A stretch of 64,000 nucleotides of DNA from HR10 sp964615335. Lineage in GTDB: Bacteria > Acidobacteriota > Blastocatellia > HR10. The notes beneath the pieces were generated by a model, which did no database searches, was not told the DNA's origin, and worked only from the letters and a program-made list of their open reading frames with translations. This document shows, piece by piece, positions 52,634 to 59,719 of this stretch. The position numbers were made by a program, and so were the translations under genes. The stretch is from NCBI GenBank assembly GCA_964615335.1, contig CAZTMT010000007.1, positions 62,001-126,000 of the forward strand. The letters are read 5' to 3'. Each line of letters opens with the position of its first letter. Position 1 is the stretch's first letter.

Positions 52634-52989
52634 ATCTCCTCCGAATCCAGAAGACCGAGCTGCCGAGCGAGCGCGTCGTCCACCTCGATCTCCATCCGCA
52701 GAAGCGCTGTGCTGAGCGTCTTCCCCTGAGCATCGAGGCGCAGAGAGACCGTCCCTCCTCCCCCGAGCGCCTGATGCAGCAGAAAATTGAGCGCCCCGAG
52801 ATTCGGCAGCTCGAACCGCTCCACCTCGCCCTGACAGATCCCGCGAAAGTGCTCCTTCACGCGCTCGGCCGTGACCTGCTCGACCAGAAGGGGATAATAC
52901 TCGGGCCGATACGCGATGAGCCCGATATTCGCCGTATCCCCTTTATCCCCCGATCGCGCATGAGCCAGCTTGTAGAGCGGCACCTTCAT
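52630..52989 (-). CDS. AtuA-like C-terminal-domain protein (stand-alone)
   Basis: 119-residue protein with the family signature LAHARSGDKGDTANIGLIA at residues 8-26 and GALNFLLHQALGGGGTVSLRLDAQGKT. It corresponds to the small C-terminal domain of AtuA, a protein of acyclic terpene utilisation, here as a separate gene. Start and end overlap its neighbours by 4 bases each. Biochemical role unknown; the link to CoA-ester metabolism rests on the adjoining enoyl-CoA hydratase. Confidence 0.85.
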   Translation of the reverse strand: MKVPLYKLAHARSGDKGDTANIGLIAYRPEYYPLLVEQVTAERVKEHFRGICQGEVERFELPNLGALNFLLHQALGGGGTVSLRLDAQGKTLSTALLRMEIEVDDALARQLGLLDSEEM

Positions 52990-53243
52990 TCCTTGCTGCC
53001 TCTTGAGAGTTTATTATACACCCACGCGGTGAGCGCTCCGGCGAGAAATCCATAGATCGCGCTCCAGACGAATCCGAGCACGCTCCCCAGATACGTCACC
53101 CGATAGCCGGGATAGAGCAACCCCATGCGACCGAGATGCTCGCCTCCCGTGCCCTTGATCGTCACAACGAGGCTCACGCCGAAAAAGACTATCCCCCAGA
53201 CCAACCCGATGGCCAAACCGAAAGCTCTGACGTTCAGCGGCAT
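52986..53243 (-). CDS. Small two-helix membrane protein (holin-like annotated family)
   Basis: 85-residue protein with two membrane helices (about 8-30 and 50-73) separated by a loop containing YPGYRVTYLGS. It resembles a family of small bacterial proteins often labelled bacteriophage holin without evidence; no phage genes are near. It leads the operon with the AtuA-like protein, enoyl-CoA hydratase and sensor-regulator pair, so a membrane-anchoring or signalling role is as likely as lysis. Confidence 0.65.
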   Translation of the reverse strand: MPLNVRAFGLAIGLVWGIVFFGVSLVVTIKGTGGEHLGRMGLLYPGYRVTYLGSVLGFVWSAIYGFLAGALTAWVYNKLSRGSKE

Positions 53244-53375
53244 CGCCCTTCCCCCCTTATGTGGGATATCGTCCTCCTCTCACGCGGCTACGATAACACT
53301 TCTCCCTCTGGGGGCGTCAAGGCGATGCGGCACAATGTCCGGCCTGCAGCGGATGCGTCACAAGAAGAGGCTGAA

Positions 53376-53930
53376 TCAGCGAAACAGCTCGGCAACGCGC
53401 AGCGCGAAGCCGGGAAGTAGAGGAGAGGCCAATTCCTCTTCGTCACTCAATGTGCTGACCAGATGAAGGGCGACTCCCCGGCGGCGATAGACTTCGACCC
53501 GTCGGCTTTGCCAATCCACGATCCAATACTCCCTCACCCCGTAGCGGCTGTAGAGATACCGTTTCGCGCGTTTATCGCGTCGCCCATTCTCCGGTCCGGG
53601 AGAGAGGACCTCAACGATCAGATCGGGGGCGCCGCGCAACCGACCGGTCTCAGCATCAAGAGCCCTCAGACGAGCCCGACTGATCCAGACGACGTCAGGT
53701 GCGACAGCATCTTCTTCCCCCAGGATGACTCCCGGCGACATGTTCACGACTCCAAGGCCCGTTGCTTCAGACCAAGCCTCCAGGGCCGAAGCTATACGCA
53801 GGCGCACGCGCTGATGGATCCAATGCGGTTGCGTGGACACATGCAGCTCCCCCTCAATCAGCTCGTACCGCTTGCCGTCCTCGGGTAAGGCCTCCAGATC
53901 AGCAACGGTCAGCTTGATGACCGATGACAT
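53376..53930 (-). CDS. Uma2 family protein (PD-(D/E)XK-like putative endonuclease)
   Basis: 184 residues from ATG 53930, which follows GAGGAGGAG; longer frames start inside the repeat element. The Uma2 pattern is clear: LTVADLEALPEDGKRYELIEGEL at the start, APDVVWISRARL, then PDLIVEVLSPGPENGRRDKRAKRYLYSRYGVREYWIVD, containing the Asp, Glu-x-Leu and Lys of the nuclease-like core. The family is widespread in repeat-rich genomes, and its biological role is not established. It lies directly beside copy 2 of the composite repeat. Confidence 0.88.
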   Translation of the reverse strand: MSSVIKLTVADLEALPEDGKRYELIEGELHVSTQPHWIHQRVRLRIASALEAWSEATGLGVVNMSPGVILGEEDAVAPDVVWISRARLRALDAETGRLRGAPDLIVEVLSPGPENGRRDKRAKRYLYSRYGVREYWIVDWQSRRVEVYRRRGVALHLVSTLSDEEELASPLLPGFALRVAELFR

Positions 53931-54029
53931 CCCTGCTCCTCCTCGCTTCATGTCAGCGGAGAGTGTACCCCCGGAGCGGCCGCGGAGACAAGGCGCGAGT
54001 CTTGAGAACGGCCTCAGCCAAAACCCGAA
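53931..54029. other. Short spacer between the Uma2 gene and repeat copy 2
   Basis: Holds the Uma2 ribosome-binding site; nothing else recognised. Confidence 0.4.
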
Positions 54030-54646
54030 AGAGCCCAGCAGGCGACAGGGAACAACCCGGGATGAAGCAGTAGCGGAATCCCATTTTTGAGATCGAACCC
54101 CATTCCGCAAAGAGCCTGCCGCAGCAGGCGACAGAGAATAGCCTGGGGTGGAGCGGCAGCGGAACCCCAGGAAACGAGGTCCCCAATTATCCCCGAGCCC
54201 GCGCCAGCGGGCGGCACATCGGGTCAGAAACCGAACGAACCGAAGGACGCCATTCGTGTATCCTCCGATGTCGCGACCTGGCGTTCATGAACCAGACCCG
54301 CTGGGTGGCCGTCCGATGTGTCGCCCCCTTCGGGGGCTCGTGGGGAAATTTTGGACCTCGCGGTTCCCTAGGGCTTACGCCCCGGGCTATTCTCTGTCGC
54401 CCCCTTCGGGGGCTTTCTGTGGAAAGATGTCGTTCCGTAAAAGGGCTGACGCCCCAGGCTATTTTCTGTCGCTCCCTTCGGGAGCTTTTTGTGGAAAGGC
54501 ATCGTTCCGTAATTGGGCTCGCGCTCCAAGCTATTCTCTGTCGCCCACTCCGGGGGCTCATTATGGAAAGGTGTCATTCTCAAATTGGGCTCACGCCCCG
54601 GGCTAATCTCTGCCGCTTCCTTCAGGGGCTTTCTAACGTTCCTGCC
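54030..54646. repeat. Composite hairpin-repeat element, copy 2
   Basis: Same layout as copy 1. Minus-orientation units lie on the left (stem 54142-54149 with 54164-54171). A core begins at 54181 and contains the hairpin CCCGC-GCCA-GCGGG. It is closed by 54210-54222 pairing with 54313-54325 (13 pairs, one G-U). The array of plus-orientation units lies on the right. The loop enclosed by the 13-bp helix is 90 bases in both copies, although its sequence differs. It sits between the Uma2 gene and the end of npdG. A 54-base spacer to npdG follows. Confidence 0.8.
54371..54646 (+). repeat. Tandem array of four 72-bp hairpin units
   Basis: Units start at 54371, 54443, 54515 and 54587, exactly 72 bases apart; the last is truncated. 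Each has a GGGC-N4-GCCC-like stem, a constant middle near AGGCTATTCTCTGTCG, and a 6-bp stem with a 3-base loop. The second stem is GCCCCC-TTC-GGGGGC in unit 1 and GCTCCC-TTC-GGGAGC in unit 2, a compensatory change. Units 3 and 4 are more degenerate. Confidence 0.8.
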
Positions 54647-54700
54647 GGGGTGTTTTCAGACGGCGCTTTCCTCCGCACTCGGGAGGCTGAGAAAGGATCC

Positions 54701-55363
54701 CTAGACTTCTTCCTTAATGCCCGTGACGCGAAGGCCCGCCGATTTCGAGCGGTAGCGGAGATTGAGCGAAAGCAAAAGAGGTGTGATCTCCTCGACCGCG
54801 CGCGCCATCCAGAGAGGCCCGGCATCCAGAGCACGCATACCCACTCGGCGGATGAGGGCGATGATCGTGTCTTTGGCCACCGCGTCATCACCGCAGACCA
54901 GGATATCGCACTCGATGGGGCGCTGCAGGTCTCGCAAAGCGAAGGCCGAGACGTTCTGAAAAGCGGCGACGACGGCCACACTCTCCCCCAGGAGCGCTTG
55001 CGCCTCTTCGGCGGCCGAGCGTTCCGAGCGCCGCTTCAGGCGCAAAGGATTCTGCGGATCAAGTGGGACGGTCGCATCCACGAGGATCTTCCCTCTGAGT
55101 TCGGGAGCAATGATTCGGAGCGTTTCTTCATGGGCGGCATACGGGACGCAGAGGATCACCACATGGGCAGCGCGCGCAGCGGCACGATTTTCCATTCCCC
55201 GGAGCACCGTTCGGCCCAGCCGGCGATTCAATTCTTCGGCCGCCGCCTGAGCCTTCTCCTTCTGCCGCGAGCCGATGAGCACATTCTCCTCACCGGAGGC
55301 CGCCAGCCGCAAGGCGAGTCCCTGCCCTTCCTTCCCCGTGCCTCCGATCAAAGCGATCGTCAT
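54701..55363 (-). CDS. npdG: F420H2:NADP+ oxidoreductase (NADPH-dependent F420 reductase)
   Basis: Transfers hydride between NADPH and coenzyme F420. 220 residues from ATG 55363, which follows GGGAGGA. N-terminal Rossmann motif IALIGGTGKEGQGLALRLA, VLIGSRQKEKA for the NADP phosphate, VVILCVPYAAHEETL, and VVAAFQNVSA in the F420-binding half. It is the last gene of a cofactor F420 operon, giving the cell a way to charge F420 from NADPH. No F420-dependent dehydrogenase or luciferase-like enzyme is visible in the window. Confidence 0.9.
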   Translation of the reverse strand: MTIALIGGTGKEGQGLALRLAASGEENVLIGSRQKEKAQAAAEELNRRLGRTVLRGMENRAAARAAHVVILCVPYAAHEETLRIIAPELRGKILVDATVPLDPQNPLRLKRRSERSAAEEAQALLGESVAVVAAFQNVSAFALRDLQRPIECDILVCGDDAVAKDTIIALIRRVGMRALDAGPLWMARAVEEITPLLLSLNLRYRSKSAGLRVTGIKEEV

Positions 55364-55386
55364 AGTGTCCTCCCGCATTGAGATTC

Positions 55387-56139
55387 TCAGCGAAACAGAT
55401 CCCGCTCCGGCGGGCGCACAAGAGCCGTAGCCGCTCCCTCCTGAGGCTCATAGGCATAGCCTCGAATGATTGCGGCGGGGATCCCGGCCAGCTTCTCGAA
55501 CACAAGGCCCGCTGCGGCCGCCAGCTCATCGGCCACAGCGATGACGGTTGCCCGAAGCGGCACCCCGAAGCGATCGCGCTCTCCTCGATAATCCCGGAGC
55601 GGAGACATCCCGGCGATCCCGACGGCGACTTCGGTTAACCCTTCGCGCCAGGGACGTCCGAACGTGTCCGTGATGAGAACAGCGATCCGGACGCCCACAC
55701 GCTGCCAAATCTCGTGCCGGATGCGGCGCGCCGACGCATCCGGATCGCAGGGCAGAAGCGTCACACGCCCGCTCCCGACATTGGAGCGATCCACCCCGGC
55801 ATTGGCGCAGACAAATCCCTGCCGCGTCTCCACAAGAAGCAGATGCCGATCCATGCGCACAATGCGTCGCGCCTCGCGCAGGATCACTTCGGCCAGACGC
55901 GGATCTTTCTCCGTCTGCTCGGCCACCGCGCGCGCGAAAGCCGAGGGCTCAATCTCGCGCAAAGCGATGATCCGTCCTTCCGCCTTGGAGACGATCTTCT
56001 GCGCGAGAACCAGAATATCCCCCTCCTGAAACGAAAGCCCTTCGGCCGCCATCGCGTTCAAGAGCAAAGCGACCAGGTCATCGCCGGGCTTGACCTCGGG
56101 CAGACCTTCGATACCGATCACCTGAATCGCGCGAGCCAT
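55387..56139 (-). CDS. cofE: F420-0:gamma-glutamyl ligase
   Basis: Adds glutamate residues to F420-0. The 250-residue protein starts with QVIGIEGLPEVKPGDDL and has EGDILVLAQKIVSKAEGR, CANAGVDRSNVG and VLITDTFGRPWREGLTEVAVG, the key CofE motifs. It is the stand-alone form, lacking the C-terminal nitroreductase-like FMN domain found in actinobacterial FbiB. It overlaps cofC by 22 bases and is followed 23 bases later by npdG. Confidence 0.94.
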   Translation of the reverse strand: MARAIQVIGIEGLPEVKPGDDLVALLLNAMAAEGLSFQEGDILVLAQKIVSKAEGRIIALREIEPSAFARAVAEQTEKDPRLAEVILREARRIVRMDRHLLLVETRQGFVCANAGVDRSNVGSGRVTLLPCDPDASARRIRHEIWQRVGVRIAVLITDTFGRPWREGLTEVAVGIAGMSPLRDYRGERDRFGVPLRATVIAVADELAAAAGLVFEKLAGIPAAIIRGYAYEPQEGAATALVRPPERDLFR

Positions 56140-56786
56140 GACATCTCCTCCAGAAGAGCGGCTGTCTGCGAGTGCCGGGCCAACTCCGGAGCCATCCCGT
56201 AGTGGCGCACCAGCTCCTGGAGATCTTCCGGACCGTCAATATCCAGCGCGACAGTGGGGCGCTCCAGAACGAACGTGCGCAACCCTCTCGCTTCCGCCGC
56301 GTGCTGATGGAAACGAAAACTCTGCGGACCGAAACGAAGCGGAAGTTCGGCGGGAAGACGAAGCCACAGGGCGTTTGTCCCCTCCCGATCGCGCGAGGGG
56401 ACGAGCACGACGTCCGCGTCCCTGGCGGCGCGCAGAATCGCCCCCACATCGTCCGGGGAGATCAAAGGGATGTCGCCCGGCAGAGCGAGGACGGCCTGAA
56501 TCCCCTGCCGGCGGGCTTCCGTCAGGGCGCGCACAACGGCTGATGTCTGCCCTTGATTTGCGGGTTCGGGAAGAATCCGGAAACCGCCGTGGGGGATGAG
56601 CTTTTGAACTTCAGGTTCCCGCGTGACGAGGACGATGCGCCCCAGTTCAGGAACGCGCGCCAGTGTCCCCAGGACATCCTGGAGCATCGCGCGAGCGAGC
56701 GCCGCACACTGGGCCGGCGTCAAGAGAGCCCGGAGCCGCTGCTTCGCCGCCGCGAAATCTTTGACCGGAATGACCGCCCAAATCAA
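56118..56786 (-). CDS. cofC: 2-phospholactate/phosphoenolpyruvate guanylyltransferase
   Basis: Activates the three-carbon unit of F420 with GTP (CofC, called FbiD where PEP is used). The 222-residue protein has AVIPVKDFAAAKQRL at the start, VLALPGDIPLISPDDV with the metal-binding Asp, VPSRDREGTNALWLR, and ALDIDGPEDL near the end. The fold is a GT-A-type nucleotidyltransferase. Whether the substrate is 2-phospholactate or PEP cannot be read from sequence here. It overlaps cofD by 4 bases. Confidence 0.92.
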   Translation of the reverse strand: MIWAVIPVKDFAAAKQRLRALLTPAQCAALARAMLQDVLGTLARVPELGRIVLVTREPEVQKLIPHGGFRILPEPANQGQTSAVVRALTEARRQGIQAVLALPGDIPLISPDDVGAILRAARDADVVLVPSRDREGTNALWLRLPAELPLRFGPQSFRFHQHAAEARGLRTFVLERPTVALDIDGPEDLQELVRHYGMAPELARHSQTAALLEEMSWLARFR

Positions 56787-57715
56787 GCATCAGAGTGTAG
56801 GCCGGTCAGGGCCACTTCGGCAAGCCGGATGGCTGCCGTCCGATCCGTCATGCGCAGCGGCGCGGTGAAGACACGCGCGCCCAAGCTCTCAATCGCGGGA
56901 CGCCAGTGCGCATCCGCTTCATCAATGAGGAACCGATCGGCAATCCCCGCATAAAAGCGCGCGATTCCCAGAGGAGAGACCTCATACCCGCAGGCGCGCA
57001 TCAATTTTCCGGCCGGACCGCTCACGGCCTCCGTCCCGATAATGGGGCTGAGAGCGAGCACCGGAGCATCCGTCTGCTGGAGGGCTCGGCGGATGCCCGG
57101 GATCGAGAGGATCGGGCCGATGCTCGTGATCGGATTGCTCGGGGCGATGAGAATCCCGCGCGCTTGCCGAATCGCTTCGAGAACGCCCGGCGCCGGACGC
57201 GCGCGTTCGGAGCCGACATAGTCCACGCCGGTCACTTCCGGCTGCCATCGGTCGCGCACGAAGAATTCCTGAAAGGCGAGCGCGCCCGAGGGGGTCCAAA
57301 TGCGCGTGCGCACGGGATCATCGGACATCGGCAGAAGCCGCGCCCGCACGCCGAGCCGCTGGCAGAGCCGAATCGTCACCTCGGTGAGCGAATATCCCTC
57401 GCGAAGCCACTGGGTCCGCACCAGATGCGTCGCCAGATCCCGATCCCCGATCCGAAACCACGTGGGCTGCTCGTAGAGGCCGATCGCCTCCAGACACGCG
57501 AACGTATCCCCTCGAATCCCCCATCCTCGATCCTCATCCCGAAGGCCGGCCAGCTCATAGAGGAGCGTGTCCAGATCCGGCGAGACGTGCAGCCCCCACA
57601 TCTGGAGATCGTCTCCCGTATTGCCGATGAGGGTCACTTCTTCAGGGGGGACCACGGCGAGCAGCCCGCGCACGAATTTAGCCGCTCCGGTCCCGCCGGC
57701 CAAGACGACGATCAT
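56783..57715 (-). CDS. cofD: 2-phospho-L-lactate transferase (CofD/FbiA)
   Basis: Joins the guanylylated three-carbon unit to the deazaflavin Fo, making F420-0 or dehydro-F420-0. It is 310 residues. VVLAGGTGAAKFVRGLL is at the N-terminus, and GNTGDDLQMWGLHVSPDLDTLLY is characteristic. IAPSNPITSIGPILSIPGIR also matches the family. It heads cofD-cofC-cofE-npdG. The Fo synthase gene (cofG/H or fbiC) is not in the window and must be elsewhere if the pathway is complete. Confidence 0.94.
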   Translation of the reverse strand: MIVVLAGGTGAAKFVRGLLAVVPPEEVTLIGNTGDDLQMWGLHVSPDLDTLLYELAGLRDEDRGWGIRGDTFACLEAIGLYEQPTWFRIGDRDLATHLVRTQWLREGYSLTEVTIRLCQRLGVRARLLPMSDDPVRTRIWTPSGALAFQEFFVRDRWQPEVTGVDYVGSERARPAPGVLEAIRQARGILIAPSNPITSIGPILSIPGIRRALQQTDAPVLALSPIIGTEAVSGPAGKLMRACGYEVSPLGIARFYAGIADRFLIDEADAHWRPAIESLGARVFTAPLRMTDRTAAIRLAEVALTGLHSDA

Positions 57716-57749
57716 CTCTTCCCTCCACCTCAGATCATGCCGAGGGTTT

Positions 57750-57778
57750 ATTCTACTCCGCCCGGCTCGCCTTGCCGA
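57750..57778 (-). promoter_or_regulatory. Putative promoter of the F420 operon
   Basis: Minus strand TCGGCA (57778-57773), 17-base spacer, TAGAAT (57755-57750), about 34 bases before the cofD ATG. The palindrome at 57795-57810 lies just upstream, so the neighbouring TetR protein could affect this promoter too. Confidence 0.5.
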
Positions 57779-57794
57779 GGGGGCGGCCGCTGTG

Positions 57795-57810
57795 GTAAGT
57801 AATTACTTAC
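57795..57810. promoter_or_regulatory. TetR-type operator: perfect 16-bp palindrome
   Basis: GTAAGTAATTACTTAC, 20 bases before the tetR ATG and in the divergent gap to cofD. AT-rich perfect dyads of this size are typical TetR-family operators, so autoregulation of the efflux operon is likely. Confidence 0.75.
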
Positions 57811-57830
57811 TTTTCGAGGAGCGCGCGAGC

Positions 57831-58505
57831 ATGCTCGCCACAGCGAGATCTCGAAAGCGCCTGGCGGCCGAGAATCGGCGCGAACAGATCGTGCGCGCGG
57901 CGATCGAGCTGTTCGCCCAGCGCGGGTTCAACGGGACGACGACGCGAGAGATCGCCCAGGCCGTCGGCATCAATGAGGCCCTCATCTTCCGCTACTTCCA
58001 AACGAAGCAGGATCTCTACGCGGCCATCATCGAGTACAAGATGAAGGAATGTCGCCCCTCCCTGCAGGAGATGCTTCGAGACGCCTGGGCGCGTCGGGAC
58101 GACCGGGCCTTTTTCACGCGCCTCGCCGAAGAGATGCTGCGGATGTACCGAGAGGACCCGAACTTCATGCGCCTGATGCTCTTCAGCGCTCTGGAAGGAC
58201 ACGAGCTGAGCCGCATGGTTTACGAGACGCACGCCCGGGAGATGTTCGAAGAGCTGGCCGCGTACATCGCCCGCCGCGCGCGCGAGCGTGCATTTCGTTC
58301 GGTGGACCCGCGCGTGGCGGCGCGCGCGTTCTTGGGGATGATCTCTCATCACGCCCTGGTAAGGGAGCTGTTCGATCCCGCGCAGCAGGTGCTGCACCTG
58401 GACGATCGCGCGGCGGCGCGCGCTTTCGCCGAGATTTTCCTCGATGGCGTCCGACGACGGCCACGTCGAAGCCGTTCATCTTCGCAGTCCGGGAGAATGC
58501 GATGA
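57831..58505 (+). CDS. TetR/AcrR-family transcriptional regulator
   Basis: 224-residue repressor. The N-terminal helix-turn-helix NGTTTREIAQAVGINEALIFRYFQTKQDLY (about residues 40-70) follows RREQIVRAAIELFAQRGF. The C-terminal ligand domain resembles AcrR/NalC-like members. ATG 57831 was chosen because a perfect palindrome lies 20 bases upstream and the longer frame runs over it. It overlaps the adaptor gene by ATGA, so regulator, adaptor and pump form one operon probably derepressed by a pump substrate. Confidence 0.93.
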   Translation: MLATARSRKRLAAENRREQIVRAAIELFAQRGFNGTTTREIAQAVGINEALIFRYFQTKQDLYAAIIEYKMKECRPSLQEMLRDAWARRDDRAFFTRLAEEMLRMYREDPNFMRLMLFSALEGHELSRMVYETHAREMFEELAAYIARRARERAFRSVDPRVAARAFLGMISHHALVRELFDPAQQVLHLDDRAAARAFAEIFLDGVRRRPRRSRSSSQSGRMR

Positions 58506-59719
58506 GGAGAGGGATCGCGGGAATCCTCTGTCTGGCACTGATGATCCCCGCCTGCCGCGGGCGAGAGGATCGGGCGGAGTCACAAGCAACGCCCGCCGAT
58601 CAGGCCATCGAAGTCGAAGTCGCGCCGGTCCAGGAGCGCACGTTCGACCGCCATATCGAAGTTGTCGGGACGCTCGCCGCCGATGAGGAGGTCGTCGTCT
58701 CCACGGAAGTTGAAGGACGGCTCGTCGAGTTGCGCGTGGACATGGGGAGTTCGGTCCGCCGCGGGGACATTCTGGGGCGCCTGGAGAGTCGCGATTTCGA
58801 ACTGCGCCTGGCCGAAGCTCAAGCCGCGCTCGAGCAGGTGCGCGCCCGCCTGGGGTTGTCGCCCGATCGCGACCGGATAGACCCTGACGAGACGGCCATC
58901 GTGCGACAGGCGCGCGCGGCCTATGATGAGGCGCGCTTGCGATTCCAGCGGATCCAGCGCCTGCGCGACCGAGGCATTGTCTCGCAACAGGAGTGGGATC
59001 AGGCCGAAGCCGCCCTGCGCATCGCCCAGGCGCGCTACGAATCGGCGCAGGAAGAGGTGCGCAGTCTGCTGGCGCAACTGGAGCAATGGCGCGCGCGCGT
59101 CGCCACGGCTCGCCGCGATCTGGAGAAGACGATCCTGCGCGCCCCCATTACGGGATCCGTTGTCGCGCGCCACGTCTCCCCCGGAGAATTCCTCCGCCGC
59201 AACGACCGCGTGGTGACGCTCGTGAAGACCGATCCCTTGCGCGTGCGCGCCGAAGTCCCTGAGCGCTATGCCGCACAGGTCCGCCCCGGTCGCCCCCTGA
59301 TCTTCACCGTGGATGCCCTCGCCCCGCGGACCTTCCGCGGAACCCTCGTGCGCGTGAGCCCCTCGGTGCGCAGCGAGACGCGCTCGCTCACGATCGAAGC
59401 CGAAGTGAGGAATCCCCACGGCGAGCTGCGGCCCGGATATTTCGCACGGGCACAACTGATCATCGAACCCAACGTGAGAGCCCCGGTGATCCCCGTTCGC
59501 GCTCTGGTCACCACGGTCGGCCTCACGAAAGTCTTCGTCCTGCAGGGCGACCGCGCGCGCGAACGCCCGATCAAAACAGGCACCCGCATTAACGCGGATG
59601 TGGAAGTCACCGAAGGCCTGCGTCCGGGCGAGCGCGTGATCCTCTCAAATCTGGATCGCCTCACCGATGGGACGCGCGTGCGCGTCACGCGCTCCTCCCG
59701 AAGAGGAGAGAAGTCATGA
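58502..59719 (+). CDS. RND efflux periplasmic adaptor (membrane fusion lipoprotein)
   Basis: 405 residues. The signal peptide has lipobox IPAC18, so it is probably anchored to the inner membrane. The first half-lipoyl motif is EGRLVELRVDMGSSVRRGDILGRLES, followed by an alpha-hairpin coiled coil (about 90-200), the second half-lipoyl LEKTILRAPITGSVVARHVSPGEFL, then beta-barrel and membrane-proximal domains. It links the pump to an outer-membrane channel; no TolC-type gene follows. Confidence 0.93.
   Translation: MRRGIAGILCLALMIPACRGREDRAESQATPADQAIEVEVAPVQERTFDRHIEVVGTLAADEEVVVSTEVEGRLVELRVDMGSSVRRGDILGRLESRDFELRLAEAQAALEQVRARLGLSPDRDRIDPDETAIVRQARAAYDEARLRFQRIQRLRDRGIVSQQEWDQAEAALRIAQARYESAQEEVRSLLAQLEQWRARVATARRDLEKTILRAPITGSVVARHVSPGEFLRRNDRVVTLVKTDPLRVRAEVPERYAAQVRPGRPLIFTVDALAPRTFRGTLVRVSPSVRSETRSLTIEAEVRNPHGELRPGYFARAQLIIEPNVRAPVIPVRALVTTVGLTKVFVLQGDRARERPIKTGTRINADVEVTEGLRPGERVILSNLDRLTDGTRVRVTRSSRRGEKS

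Noticed and set aside
52986..53243. Phage holin
   Set aside because: The holin label is inherited in databases for this small two-helix family; no endolysin or phage genes are nearby.
54371..54646. CRISPR array
   Set aside because: Units are 72 bp and similar along their whole length, with no unrelated spacers of constant size; no cas genes nearby.
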